A stretch of 28,229 bases of DNA from Pseudomonadota bacterium. Lineage in GTDB: Bacteria; Pseudomonadota; Gammaproteobacteria; Xanthomonadales; Xanthomonadaceae. The stretch's first letter is position 1. Every line of letters begins with the position of its first letter. Shown here one piece after another: positions 1-8,015 of this stretch. The notes under the pieces are model-generated. The model made no database searches. It saw only the letters and a list, made by a program, of their open reading frames with translations, and was not told the DNA's origin. The stretch spans positions 1 through 28,229 of the forward strand of contig JAFAFF010000011.1 of the NCBI GenBank assembly GCA_023423605.1, read 5' to 3'. The position numbers and the translations under genes were made by a program.

Positions 1-50
1 GGATTCACCCTTATCATGGCCCGCTTCGATTCCATCAGGCGGATGATCGC

Positions 51-995
51 GTGACCGATTCCACCCTTGCTTTCGTGTTTCCCGGCCAGGGCTCCCAGTC
101 GCTGGGCATGCTGGCCGAGCTGGCCGAGCTGCACCCGCAGGTGCGCGAAGCCTTTGCCGAAGCATCCGATGGCGCCGGTGTCGACCTGTGGGCGCTGTCC
201 CAGGGTGGCCCGGAGGAAATGCTCAACCGTACCGAATACACCCAGCCGGCCCTGCTGGCCGGCAGCATCGGTGTGTGGCGGGCATGGAACGCCGCAGGGG
301 GCGCGCAGCCTGCGCTGCTGGCGGGCCACAGCCTGGGTGAATACACCGCGCTGGTGGCCGCCGGTGCCCTCAGCCTGCATGACGGTGCGCACCTGGTGCG
401 CCTGCGTGGCCAGCTGATGCAGGAAGCCGCGCCGGCCGGCGTCGGTGCCATGGCCGCCGTGCTCGGTGCCGAGGACCAGCTGGTGCAGGACGTCTGCGCC
501 GAAGCCGCCGGCAGCCAGGTGGTGGTGCCGGCGAACTTCAATTCGCCGGGCCAGATCGTCATCGGCGGCGATGCCGCTGCCGTGGACCGCGCGCTGGCGC
601 TGCTCGGCGAAAAGGGCGTGCGCAAGGCGGTCAAGCTGGCCGTGAGCGTGCCCTCGCATACTCCGCTCATGCGCGAAGCCGCCAACCGCCTGGCCGAGGT
701 CATGGCCGGGCTGTCCTGGCAGGCGCCGTCGTTGCCGGTGGTGCAGAACGTCGATGCCGCCGTGCACGAGGGCGTGGACGCCATCCGTGCCGCGCTGGTG
801 CAGCAGCTGTACCTGCCGGTGCAGTGGACCGGCTGCGTACAGGCGCTGGCTGTGCGCGGTGCCACCCGCATCGCCGAGTGCGGCCCGGGCAAGGTGCTGA
901 GTGGCCTGGTCAAGCGTATCGACAAGAGCATCGATGGCCGCGCACTGGCCACGCCGGCCGATTTCGAAAGCGCCCGCGAGGCATGGTCGGCCTGA
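51..995 (+). CDS. fabD: Malonyl-CoA:ACP transacylase FabD
   Basis: Moves the malonyl group from CoA to acyl carrier protein, giving the extender unit for type II fatty-acid synthesis in the cytosol. The 314-residue protein opens with the family signature FVFPGQGSQ (residues 8-16). It has the nucleophile elbow GHSLGEY with Ser94, Arg119 in LRGQLMQ, and His203 in VPSHTPL. All three sit two residues after the E. coli Ser92, Arg117 and His201, and the length is normal for the family. The start is GTG at 51, chosen because it places the conserved N-terminus directly after it. It is the first gene of the fab cluster in view; its upstream partner (fabH in related genomes) would lie outside the window. 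Identification is firm. Confidence 0.97.
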   Translation: MTDSTLAFVFPGQGSQSLGMLAELAELHPQVREAFAEASDGAGVDLWALSQGGPEEMLNRTEYTQPALLAGSIGVWRAWNAAGGAQPALLAGHSLGEYTALVAAGALSLHDGAHLVRLRGQLMQEAAPAGVGAMAAVLGAEDQLVQDVCAEAAGSQVVVPANFNSPGQIVIGGDAAAVDRALALLGEKGVRKAVKLAVSVPSHTPLMREAANRLAEVMAGLSWQAPSLPVVQNVDAAVHEGVDAIRAALVQQLYLPVQWTGCVQALAVRGATRIAECGPGKVLSGLVKRIDKSIDGRALATPADFESAREAWSA

Positions 996-1076
996 CCCTT
1001 ATCCGTTGCCGGTGCCTGCTGCCCCTTCGTGGCCGGCATCCTGCACCGACGACCGTTCCGTCTGGAGGACAACATC

Positions 1077-1820
1077 ATGAGCAAGCCCCTGCAGGGTGAA
1101 ATCGCACTGGTCACCGGCGCCAGCCGTGGCATTGGTGCCGCCATCGCCGATCTGCTGGCCGCCCAGGGCGCCACCGTCATCGGCACCGCCACCACCGAGT
1201 CCGGCGCTGCCGCGATCGGCGAGCGCCTGGCCGCCCACGGCGGCCACGGCCGCGCGCTGAACGTCACCGATGCCGCCGCGCTGGACAGCGTGCTGGACGG
1301 CATCGCCAAGGAATTCGGCACGGTTTCGATCCTGGTCAACAACGCCGGCATCACCCGCGACAACCTGCTGATGCGCATGAAGGAAGACGATTGGGCGTCG
1401 ATCATCGACACCAACCTGACCAGCGTGTTCCGTACCAGCAAGGCGGTGATGCGCGGCATGATGAAGGCACGCAAGGGCCGCATCATCAACATCGCCTCGG
1501 TGGTCGGCGTGACCGGCAATGCCGGCCAGGCCAACTACGCGGCGGCCAAGGCCGGCATCATCGGTTTCTCCAAGTCGCTGGCCAAGGAAATCGGCTCGCG
1601 CGGGGTCACCGTGAATGTCGTGGCGCCGGGCTTCATCGATACCGACATGACCAAGGCATTGCCGGAAGAAGCGCGTGCCGCGCTGATCAACGACATCGCC
1701 CTCGAACGCCTGGGTTCGCCGGAAGACATCGCGCATGCGGTGGCATTCCTGGCCAGCCCCGCAGCCGGCTACATCACCGGCGAAACCCTCCATGTGAACG
1801 GTGGCATGTACATGCCGTAA
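1077..1820 (+). CDS. fabG: 3-oxoacyl-ACP reductase FabG
   Basis: NADPH-dependent reductase for the first reduction of each elongation cycle in fatty-acid synthesis. It is a classical short-chain dehydrogenase of 247 residues. The nucleotide-binding motif TGASRGIG is at 13-20, NNAG at 88-91, and the catalytic set is Ser141, Tyr154 and Lys158 (YAAAK). Those positions are three after E. coli Ser138, Tyr151 and Lys155. The C-terminal HVNGGMYMP is typical of FabG. An in-frame start exists at 1029, but ATG 1077 is preferred because GGAGG at 1064-1068 lies 8 bases before it and the extra residues do not resemble FabG. It follows fabD after an 81-base gap and precedes acpP. Confidence 0.97.
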   Translation: MSKPLQGEIALVTGASRGIGAAIADLLAAQGATVIGTATTESGAAAIGERLAAHGGHGRALNVTDAAALDSVLDGIAKEFGTVSILVNNAGITRDNLLMRMKEDDWASIIDTNLTSVFRTSKAVMRGMMKARKGRIINIASVVGVTGNAGQANYAAAKAGIIGFSKSLAKEIGSRGVTVNVVAPGFIDTDMTKALPEEARAALINDIALERLGSPEDIAHAVAFLASPAAGYITGETLHVNGGMYMP

Positions 1821-1900
1821 GCAAGGGGTGCATGGATTGCGCCGCAAGTGGTTGATCCGGAAGGCATTTGCGAACGATGCAAGGCATTGCCGGTTTCCAC

Positions 1901-1908
1901 TACACTAT
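1901..1908 (+). promoter_or_regulatory. Possible -10 element upstream of acpP
   Basis: TACACTAT lies about 65 bases before acpP in the 150-base gap after fabG. acpP is usually expressed far more strongly than its neighbours and often has its own promoter, so an element here makes sense. No convincing -35 is visible at 16-18 bases, which leaves this weak. Confidence 0.25.
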
Positions 1909-1970
1909 CCCACGGCCATCGTTCCCGATGGCGTCTTTTCGAACCACTACTCCATCTGGAGCGATACCCC

Positions 1971-2210
1971 ATGAGCACCATCGAAGAACGCGTCAAGAAA
2001 ATCGTCGTCGAACAGCTGGGCGTCAAGGAAGAAGAAGTCATCAACACGGCATCGTTCGTCGATGACCTGGGCGCTGACTCGCTGGACACCGTCGAGCTGG
2101 TGATGGCGCTGGAAGAAGAGTTCGAGTGCGAGATCCCGGACGAAGAAGCCGAGAAGATCACCACCGTGCAGCTGGCCATCGACTACGTCAAGGCGCACGT
2201 CAAGTCCTGA
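1971..2210 (+). CDS. acpP: Acyl carrier protein AcpP
   Basis: Carries growing acyl chains as thioesters on a 4'-phosphopantetheine arm and is the shared substrate of FabD, FabG and FabF. The protein has 79 residues, is strongly acidic, and contains the invariant DSL motif in [10 protein letters not shown]. Ser37 is the expected attachment site. The N-terminus [12 protein letters not shown] is a close match to the bacterial ACP family. An upstream in-frame start at 1848 is rejected because the added 41 residues are unlike any ACP, whereas ATG 1971 sits after GGAG at 1958-1961. The gene stands between fabG and fabF, its usual place. Confidence 0.98.
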   Translation: MSTIEERVKKIVVEQLGVKEEEVINTASFVDDLGADSLDTVELVMALEEEFECEIPDEEAEKITTVQLAIDYVKAHVKS

Positions 2211-2223
2211 TGTACGGCAGCTG

Positions 2224-2255
2224 GTGCGCGGTGACGTCATGCACGTCCCGCGCAC
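2224..2255 (+). repeat. Stem-loop downstream of acpP (first of two)
   Basis: A 13-pair hairpin: arm GTGCGCGG pairs with CCGCGCAC, then inner arm GACGT pairs with ACGTC, with one bulged T and the loop CATGC. It starts 13 bases after the acpP stop. No T-run follows, so it is not a classical intrinsic terminator. It may stabilise the acpP transcript or attenuate read-through into fabF. Confidence 0.7.
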
Positions 2256-2266
2256 GGCACCCCATG

Positions 2267-2284
2267 GGGCCGCGCATGCGGCCC
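2267..2284 (+). repeat. Stem-loop between acpP and fabF (second of two)
   Basis: Seven-base arms GGGCCGC and GCGGCCC surround a GCAT loop, 11 bases after the previous hairpin. It is followed by CTGTGTATTTGAG, which has only three consecutive T bases. Together the two hairpins fill most of the acpP-fabF gap. They could give acpP-rich processed or attenuated transcripts; this role is inference. Confidence 0.6.
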
Positions 2285-2343
2285 TGTGTATTTGAGCGCT
2301 ACCCCGCGTCATACCCGCATATCCACGGGTCAGGAGAACAGCA

Positions 2344-3606
2344 ATGAAGCGTCGCGTCGTCGTTACCGGCATGGGCATGGTTTCGCCGCTGGGCAATGAC
2401 CTTGCCAGCAGCTGGCAGGGCATCATCGAAGGCCGTTCGGGCATCGGCCCGCTGACCAACGTTGCCGACTCCTATGTGGAACGTTTCACCACCAAGATCG
2501 CAGGTGAGGTCAAGGATTTCGACATCACCGCCGACAACGAACTGTTCGGCAGGTACCGGGTCAGCGGCAAGGATGCCAGGAAGATGGACCCGTTCATCCA
2601 TTACGGCCTGGGCGCGTCGTTCATGGCGCTGGCCGATTCGGGTCTTGAGATAAACGACGGCAACGCCGACCGCATCGGCGCCATCGTCGGCGCCGGCATC
2701 GGCGGCCTGCTGGGCATCGAAGAACAGACCATCGAATTCCACGAAGGGAAGAAGATTTCGCCCTTCTACGTGCCCAAGACCATCATCAACATGCTGCCGG
2801 GCCAGCTGAGCATCATCGCCGGCCTGAAGGGGCCGTCGTTCTCGGCCGTGTCCGCGTGCGCCACCTCGAACCATTCCATCGGCACCGCGATGCGCATGAT
2901 CCAGTACGGCGATGCCGACGTTATGGTCGCCGGTGGCGCCGAACGTGGCTCCTCGCCGACCGCGCTGGGCGGCTTCTGCGCCATGAAGGCGATGTCCACC
3001 CGCAACGATGACCCGGCTGCGGCATCGCGCCCCTGGGACAAGGACCGGGACGGCTTCGTGCTGGGCGACGGCGCGGGCATCCTGATCCTGGAAGAGTACG
3101 AGCACGCCAGGGCGCGCGGCGCGAAGATCTACTGCGAGCTCGCCGGTTTCGGCGCCAGCTCCGACGCCTACCACATGACCGCACCCAGCGAGAACGGCGA
3201 AGGCGCCGCGCGCTGCATGACCATGGCCATGAAGGACGCTGGTGTCACGCCGGAACAGGTCGGCTACCTCAATGCACACGGCACCTCCACGCCGCTGGGC
3301 GACCTGGGCGAAACCATGGCCATGAAGACTGCCTTCGGCGACCACGCCTACAAGATGATGGTCAGCTCCACCAAGTCGATGACCGGCCACCTGCTGGGCG
3401 CCGCCGGCGGCGTGGAAGCGATCTTCTCGGTGATGGCGCTGCAGGAAGGCGTGATCCCGCCGACCATCAATCTGGACCAGCCGGGCGAAGGCTGCGACCT
3501 GGATTACGTGGCCAACGAAGCACGCCAGGCCAAGGTGGACGTGGTGATGTCCAACGGCTTCGGCTTCGGCGGCACCAACGGCACGCTGGTGTTCAAGCGC
3601 GCCTGA
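2344..3606 (+). CDS. fabF: 3-oxoacyl-ACP synthase II FabF
   Basis: Condensing enzyme that adds malonyl-ACP to acyl-ACP in chain elongation. The 420-residue protein starts [17 protein letters not shown]. It carries the Cys-His-His triad of the KAS I/II family: Cys172 in VSACATSN, His312 in [11 protein letters not shown] and His349 in [10 protein letters not shown]. Lys344 precedes the last His. The three residues are each nine later than in E. coli FabF (163, 303, 340). The offset is explained by an insertion near residues 65-80 ([14 protein letters not shown]). AGGAGA at about 2332-2337 supports the ATG at 2344. It is separated from acpP by two hairpins and followed by pabB rather than the pabC found at this place in E. 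coli. Confidence 0.97.
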   Translation: MKRRVVVTGMGMVSPLGNDLASSWQGIIEGRSGIGPLTNVADSYVERFTTKIAGEVKDFDITADNELFGRYRVSGKDARKMDPFIHYGLGASFMALADSGLEINDGNADRIGAIVGAGIGGLLGIEEQTIEFHEGKKISPFYVPKTIINMLPGQLSIIAGLKGPSFSAVSACATSNHSIGTAMRMIQYGDADVMVAGGAERGSSPTALGGFCAMKAMSTRNDDPAAASRPWDKDRDGFVLGDGAGILILEEYEHARARGAKIYCELAGFGASSDAYHMTAPSENGEGAARCMTMAMKDAGVTPEQVGYLNAHGTSTPLGDLGETMAMKTAFGDHAYKMMVSSTKSMTGHLLGAAGGVEAIFSVMALQEGVIPPTINLDQPGEGCDLDYVANEARQAKVDVVMSNGFGFGGTNGTLVFKRA

Positions 3607-3621
3607 CCGCCCAACGGCATC

Positions 3622-3644
3622 GTAGAGCCGGGCTCTGCCCGGCT
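3622..3644 (+). repeat. SMAG-type REP unit, plus orientation
   Basis: 23-bp palindromic unit with a GTAG head (GTAGAGCCGGGC, then TCTGCCCGGCT), 15 bases after the fabF stop. The arms AGCCGGGC and GCCCGGCT pair around a short loop. It belongs to the family seen at nine other places in this window. Confidence 0.85.
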
Positions 3645-3661
3645 GATGCGTGCGGCCCATC

Positions 3662-3684
3662 GTATCGTCGGGCTCTGTCCGGTT
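3662..3684 (+). repeat. Degenerate SMAG-type REP unit, plus orientation
   Basis: A 23-bp relative of the preceding unit (GTATCGTCGGGC, then TCTGTCCGGTT). It differs at about five positions and lies 17 bases after it in the same direction. The decayed stem suggests an older copy. Confidence 0.6.
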
Positions 3685-3766
3685 GTTCCCGCGCAATCCG
3701 GCGGCCCATCCGACTCCGGGCCAGTCCACCACGTCCGCTCACCGCCACGCAGCCTGAAGTCCTTCC

Positions 3767-5131
3767 ATGTCCGACGCTCCGCTGATCCTGCCGCTGGACA
3801 CCCCCGTGGACCTGTTGGCATTGCAACAGGCCCAGCCCGCACGCTTTCCGCTGCTGATGGAATCCACCGCTTCGGGTACCGCACAGGGACGCTGGAGCCT
3901 GCTGCTGGTGGCCGATGAGGCCTTCCTGCGGCTGGATGCCGACGGAGTGGTGCGTGACCATCGCGGCGATGTGCATGCGATGGGCTTCCTGGATGCGCTG
4001 GACGCGGCGTGGCAGGCCGAACGGCTGCCCATGCCGCAGGATCGCACGTTGCCCTTCCGGGGCGGCTGGGCGCTGCTGCTGGATTATGAAGTCGCCAGCC
4101 AGATTGAAACGGTGCTGCCGCACAGGCCACGCGATGATGGCCAGCCGACCGCGTTGGCCTTGCGTTGCCCGGCTGCCGTGCTTCACGACCACCAGCAACA
4201 GCGCAGCTGGCTGCTGGCCGAAGCGGGGCGATCGGCGCTGCTGGCAGAGCTGCAGATGCTGCTCGCACAACCACTGTCCGAGGCGGGGGAGGGATGGCAG
4301 CCACCGCTGGCCGTGGACGAGGACGCGCCACAGCACTTCACCGATGGCGTGCGCCGGGTGATCGAGTACCTGCGTGCGGGCGATGTGTTCCAGGTGAACC
4401 TGTCGCGTCGCTGGTGCGCGCGCTTTGCCGGCGACGTGAGCCCGCAGGCACTGTACGCACAGCTGCGGCAGGCCAATCCCGCACCGTTCGCGGGCCTGTT
4501 CACCGGCCACGGCCGGCATGTGGTCAGCTCGTCGCCGGAGCGGTTGGTGTCGGTGCACGCCGGGCATGCGCAGACCCGTCCGATTGCCGGCACCCGCCCG
4601 CGGTTCGCGGGCGATGATGATGCCGCGCGCATCCAGGAGCTGGTCGGCCACCCCAAGGAACGGGCCGAACATGTGATGCTGATCGACCTGGAGCGCAACG
4701 ATCTTGGCCGCATCTGCACGCCGGGCAGTGTGGTGGTGGACGAGCTGATGACGGTGGAAAGCTATGCCCACGTGCACCATATCGTCAGCAACGTCAGCGG
4801 CCAGCTGCGCGCGGACGTCACGCCCGGCCAGGTGATCGCGGCAACCTTTCCCGGTGGCACCATCACCGGCTGCCCGAAGGTGCGCTGCATGCAGATCATC
4901 GGCGAGCTGGAGCAGGTGCCGCGCGGCGCCTACACCGGCGCGTTCGGCTGGCTGAACCGCGATGGCGACCTGGACCTGAACATCCTCATCCGCACCGCCG
5001 AAGTCAGCGGCAACGAAGTCGCCTTCCGGACCGGCGCCGGCATCGTGGTGGATTCCGATCCGGACAAGGAACTGGACGAAACGCGCGCCAAGGCACGCGG
5101 CCTGATGCGCGCCCTCGGCCAGCAGGACTGA
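3767..5131 (+). CDS. pabB: Aminodeoxychorismate synthase component I PabB (chorismate-binding)
   Basis: Converts chorismate plus ammonia to 4-amino-4-deoxychorismate for p-aminobenzoate and folate. The protein has 454 residues with a variable N-terminal half and a chorismate-binding C-terminal half. Motifs seen are DLERNDLGRI, YAHVHHIVS, FPGGTITGCPKVR and FRTGAGIVVDSDP. FPGGTITGCPKVR and the place between fabF and mltG (where E. coli has pabC) favour PabB over TrpE. The residue matching the E. coli PabB active-site Lys274 (motif PIKGT) is Ala274 here (PIAGTRPR), as in TrpE. Neither an amidotransferase partner (pabA/trpG) nor pabC is adjacent. The protein therefore belongs to the chorismate-utilising family for certain and to PabB with good probability. 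Confidence 0.85.
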   Translation: MSDAPLILPLDTPVDLLALQQAQPARFPLLMESTASGTAQGRWSLLLVADEAFLRLDADGVVRDHRGDVHAMGFLDALDAAWQAERLPMPQDRTLPFRGGWALLLDYEVASQIETVLPHRPRDDGQPTALALRCPAAVLHDHQQQRSWLLAEAGRSALLAELQMLLAQPLSEAGEGWQPPLAVDEDAPQHFTDGVRRVIEYLRAGDVFQVNLSRRWCARFAGDVSPQALYAQLRQANPAPFAGLFTGHGRHVVSSSPERLVSVHAGHAQTRPIAGTRPRFAGDDDAARIQELVGHPKERAEHVMLIDLERNDLGRICTPGSVVVDELMTVESYAHVHHIVSNVSGQLRADVTPGQVIAATFPGGTITGCPKVRCMQIIGELEQVPRGAYTGAFGWLNRDGDLDLNILIRTAEVSGNEVAFRTGAGIVVDSDPDKELDETRAKARGLMRALGQQD

Positions 5132-5157
5132 CCGGCGGGTGATGATCGGTGGGACCG

Positions 5158-5176
5158 ACCGGTGGGGCCCACCGGT
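5158..5176 (+). repeat. Palindrome after pabB
   Basis: Nine-base arms ACCGGTGGG and CCCACCGGT flank a single G, 27 bases after the pabB stop. It overlaps the start of the adjoining 28-bp direct repeat by three bases. It could form a cruciform or an RNA hairpin; no T-run follows. Confidence 0.6.
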
Positions 5177-5201
5177 GGGTGACGACCGTTGGTCGTCACA
5201 C
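5174..5201 (+). repeat. 28-bp repeat, copy 1, with internal hairpin
   Basis: The first of two identical 28-bp direct copies in the pabB-mltG gap. Each contains arms GTGACGACC and GGTCGTCAC around a GTT loop. It is REP-like but a different sequence family from the SMAG units. Confidence 0.8.
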
Positions 5202-5227
5202 ATTCCCCCAGTGATCTGACAGCTCCT

Positions 5228-5255
5228 GGTGGGTGACGACCGTTGGTCGTCACAC
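5228..5255 (+). repeat. 28-bp repeat, copy 2, with internal hairpin
   Basis: An exact copy of the repeat at 5174-5201, offset by 54 bases and placed 68 bases before mltG. Two identical hairpins in tandem suggest a mobile REP-like doublet or a transcript-processing site. Confidence 0.8.
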
Positions 5256-5323
5256 CCTCCCGCAGGTCAAGCCCACCCGGCTCGCGGTATCCTGCACCAC
5301 TGATCCGATCTCCGAGGTAATCC

Positions 5324-6385
5324 ATGGCGGGAGCCAAGCGCGGGTGTCTGCTGGTGGTAACGGTGCTGGTGCTGCTGGCCGCGATAGCGGTCGGTGCCGG
5401 TGCCTGGCTGTATTACCAGCAGGTGCAGTTCGCCGACACCCACCTGACTCCCAGCGAAGAAAGTGTGTTCATCGCCAGCGGCGATGGCTTCACCACCGTG
5501 CTTGGCAAGCTGCGCAGCGCAGGCGTGAACGAAGGCCAGGATGCGCAGTGGCAACTGCTGGCGCGCCAGCTCGATGCCGCCGGCAAGCTCAAAGTGGGCG
5601 AATATGCGCTGGATGCCTCGCTGACGCCGCGCGAACTGTTGCAGCGCATGCGCCAGGGCAGGGTGCTGCAGCACCGCGTCACCCTGGTGGAAGGCTGGAA
5701 CATCCGCCAGTTGCGTGCCGCGCTCAAGCGCGCCGAACCCCTGGTGCACACCACCGACACGCTCGACGATGCCGCGTTGATGCAGCGGCTGGGGTTCGCC
5801 GGCCAGCATCCTGAAGGCCGCTTCCTGCCGGAAACCTACATCTACCAGCGTGGCGATACGGATATCGACGTACTCAAGCGCGCTCATGCGGCCATGGAGA
5901 AGGCGCTGGGCGAAGCGTGGGAATCGCGTGCCGATGATCTGCCGGTCGACTCCCCCTACGAACTGCTGATCCTGGCATCCATCATCGAAAAGGAAACCGC
6001 GCTGGTCAGCGAACGCCCGCAGATCGCCGGCGTGTTCGCGCGCCGCCTGAAGATGGGCATGCGCCTGCAGACCGATCCCACGGTGATCTACGGCATCGGC
6101 GCGGCATACGATGGCAACATCCGCAAGCGCGATCTCACCACCGATACGCCGTACAACACCTATACCCGCGCCGGCCTCACGCCCACGCCGATCGCCATGC
6201 CCAGCCGCGATGCGCTGATGGCCACCGCGCGACCGGCGGCGGGTGACGCCCTGTATTTCGTCGCCGTGGGCGACGGCAGTGGCGCGCATGTCTTTTCGGC
6301 CAGCTATGCAGAACACACCGCCGCCGTGGCCAGGTACCTGCAGCAGCTGCGCCAGCAACGCATCCAGGAGACCCCGGCGCAATGA
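5324..6385 (+). CDS. mltG: Endolytic murein transglycosylase MltG (YceG family)
   Basis: Cleaves nascent glycan strands in the periplasm and helps set their length. The protein has 353 residues. A single N-terminal membrane anchor lies at about residues 7-29 (LLVVTVLVLLAAIAVGAGAW), and the periplasmic YceG domain follows. The conserved catalytic region ILASIIEKETAL is at 216-227; Glu222 or Glu224 corresponds to E. coli Glu218. Further signatures are LQTDPTVIYGIG and YNTYTRAGLTPTPIAMP. ATG 5324 follows GAGGTAA. Its end overlaps tmk by four bases (ATGA), so translation is probably coupled. The order mltG-tmk-holB is conserved in many proteobacteria. Confidence 0.95.
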   Translation: MAGAKRGCLLVVTVLVLLAAIAVGAGAWLYYQQVQFADTHLTPSEESVFIASGDGFTTVLGKLRSAGVNEGQDAQWQLLARQLDAAGKLKVGEYALDASLTPRELLQRMRQGRVLQHRVTLVEGWNIRQLRAALKRAEPLVHTTDTLDDAALMQRLGFAGQHPEGRFLPETYIYQRGDTDIDVLKRAHAAMEKALGEAWESRADDLPVDSPYELLILASIIEKETALVSERPQIAGVFARRLKMGMRLQTDPTVIYGIGAAYDGNIRKRDLTTDTPYNTYTRAGLTPTPIAMPSRDALMATARPAAGDALYFVAVGDGSGAHVFSASYAEHTAAVARYLQQLRQQRIQETPAQ

Positions 6386-7047
6386 GTTCCGCGCTTGAGC
6401 GCCACCGGCGTTTCGTCAGCCTTGAGGGCGGCGAGGGCGCAGGCAAGACCACAGCCATCAACGCCATCCACGCCTGCCTGCAGGCGCATGGTCACGATGT
6501 GGTACTGACCCGTGAGCCGGGCGGCACGCCGCTGGCCGAGCGCATCCGCGCACTGGTGCTGAAGCCGGAGGGGGACGTGGCCGCCGAACCGCTCAGCGCC
6601 GAGGCCGAGCTGCTGCTGGTGTTCGCCGCGCGCGCACAGCATGTGCGCCAGGTGATCCTGCCGGCGCTGGAGCGCGGCGCCTACGTGCTCAGCGACCGCT
6701 TCACCGACTCCAGTTACGCCTACCAGGGCGGCGGGCGTGGCCTGGACGCGCACTGGATAGCCGATCTGGAACAGCGCGCCGTTGGCCTGCTGCCCGGCCT
6801 GACCCTGCTGCTGGACGTGGACGTGGAAACCGGGCGCGCGCGCGCAAATGGACGCGATCTGTTCCCGGACCGCATCGAACGCGAGCAGGACGATTTCTTC
6901 CAGCGCGTCCGCGCCGTATTCCGCGAGCGCGCACGGCAGGACCCGGCGCGATTCGCGGTGGTGGATGCCAGCCAGGGGCAGGAAGCCGTGGCGGCTGACG
7001 TGGTGACCCGGGTTGAACAGTGGCTGCGGGCCGGGGAGGACGCATGA
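6382..7047 (+). CDS. tmk: Thymidylate kinase Tmk
   Basis: Phosphorylates dTMP to dTDP for DNA synthesis. The protein has 221 residues. The P-loop EGGEGAGKTT is at residues 15-24 (Lys22), and the dTMP-site motif is DRFTDSSYAYQGGGRG. The LID region around GRDLFPDRIEREQDDFF carries the Arg residues that close over ATP. ATG 6382 overlaps the mltG stop as ATGA, and the gene's own stop overlaps the holB start the same way. It therefore belongs to a tightly coupled mltG-tmk-holB-pilZ group. Confidence 0.96.
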   Translation: MSSALERHRRFVSLEGGEGAGKTTAINAIHACLQAHGHDVVLTREPGGTPLAERIRALVLKPEGDVAAEPLSAEAELLLVFAARAQHVRQVILPALERGAYVLSDRFTDSSYAYQGGGRGLDAHWIADLEQRAVGLLPGLTLLLDVDVETGRARANGRDLFPDRIEREQDDFFQRVRAVFRERARQDPARFAVVDASQGQEAVAADVVTRVEQWLRAGEDA

Positions 7048-8015
7048 GCACGACGGCAAGGGACGACTTTTCCCCATGGCAGCAGCGTGCCTACGACCAG
7101 ACCGTGGCCGCGCTGGACGCGGGGCGTCTGGGCCATGGGCTGCTGATCTGTGGCCCGGCCGGGCTGGGCAAGCGCGAAGTGGCCGAAGCACTGGCCGCAC
7201 ACGTGCTGTCGCAGGGCAATGCCGCCCAGGCCGAGCGCACGCGGCAGCTGATCTCCGCAGGCACCCACCCGGACCTGCAGATCATCAGTTTCATTCCCAA
7301 CAAGAGCGGCGACAAGCTGCGTACCGAGATCGTCATCGAGCAGGTGCGCGAGATCGGCCAGAAGCTCTCGCTCACGCCGCAGTACGGCGTGGCGCAGGTC
7401 GTGATCGTCGATCCTGCCGACGCCATCAACCGGGCGGCCTGCAATGCGCTGCTGAAGACACTGGAAGAACCACAGCCCGGTCGTTACCTGTGGCTGGTGA
7501 GCAGCGATCCGGCGCGGCTGCCGCAGACCGTGCGCAGCCGATGCCAGCGGCTGGAATTCAAGCTGCCGCCACGCGAAGAAGCGATGACCTGGCTGCAGCG
7601 TCAGGGTCACAGCGATGCCGACGCCCGCGAGGCGCTGGAGGCGGCGCGCGGACATCCAGGCCTTGCCGATCAGTGGCTGCGGGCCGATGGCCTGGCGCTG
7701 CGTCGCGATGTCGCCAGGGACCTCGAACAACTGGTCACGGGGCGTACCGGCGCGGTGGCGGTGGCCCAGAAATGGTGCGGCGATGCCGACGCGGCACTGC
7801 GGTTGCGCTTCGCGGCGGACCTGGCGCTGGCCCAGGCCAGCAGCGATGGCTTGACCGCGCCGGAGCGTTTGCACAAGCTTGCGGCCTGGTTCGATGCTGC
7901 CAACCGGACCCGCGACCTGCTGCGCACCACCGTGCGTGCGGACCTGGCCGTGGTGGAACTGCTGCTTGCCTGGAACAGGGTCAACGAACGGCCGAACCCA
8001 AGGGGAAATCGATGA
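7044..8015 (+). CDS. holB: DNA polymerase III subunit delta' HolB
   Basis: Clamp-loader subunit that helps place the beta sliding clamp on DNA. The 323-residue protein has an AAA+ fold with a degenerate P-loop GPAGLGKR, followed by ADAINRAACNALLKTLEEP and the sensor motif RSRCQRLEF (SRC). The segment after helix ALAAHVLSQG, where E. coli delta' has a four-Cys zinc module, contains no Cys here. An in-frame GTG at 7020 is possible. ATG 7044 is chosen because it gives the same ATGA overlap seen at the other joints of this group and GGGGAGG lies just upstream. The neighbours tmk and pilZ support the call. Confidence 0.93.
   Translation: MSTTARDDFSPWQQRAYDQTVAALDAGRLGHGLLICGPAGLGKREVAEALAAHVLSQGNAAQAERTRQLISAGTHPDLQIISFIPNKSGDKLRTEIVIEQVREIGQKLSLTPQYGVAQVVIVDPADAINRAACNALLKTLEEPQPGRYLWLVSSDPARLPQTVRSRCQRLEFKLPPREEAMTWLQRQGHSDADAREALEAARGHPGLADQWLRADGLALRRDVARDLEQLVTGRTGAVAVAQKWCGDADAALRLRFAADLALAQASSDGLTAPERLHKLAAWFDAANRTRDLLRTTVRADLAVVELLLAWNRVNERPNPRGNR

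Noticed and set aside
35..1534. Long minus-strand open frame antisense to fabD and fabG
   Set aside because: High GC removes stops in shadow frames; the translation is Ala/Arg/Ser-rich with no motif, while the plus frames are clear FabD and FabG.
2299..3732. Minus-strand 477-codon frame antisense to fabF
   Set aside because: Composition is His/Arg/Gly-rich and without domain; fabF on plus has the full catalytic triad.
3767..5131. Assignment as TrpE because of PIAGT
   Set aside because: The FPGGTITGCPKVR motif and the place between fabF and mltG favour PabB; kept as an alternative only.
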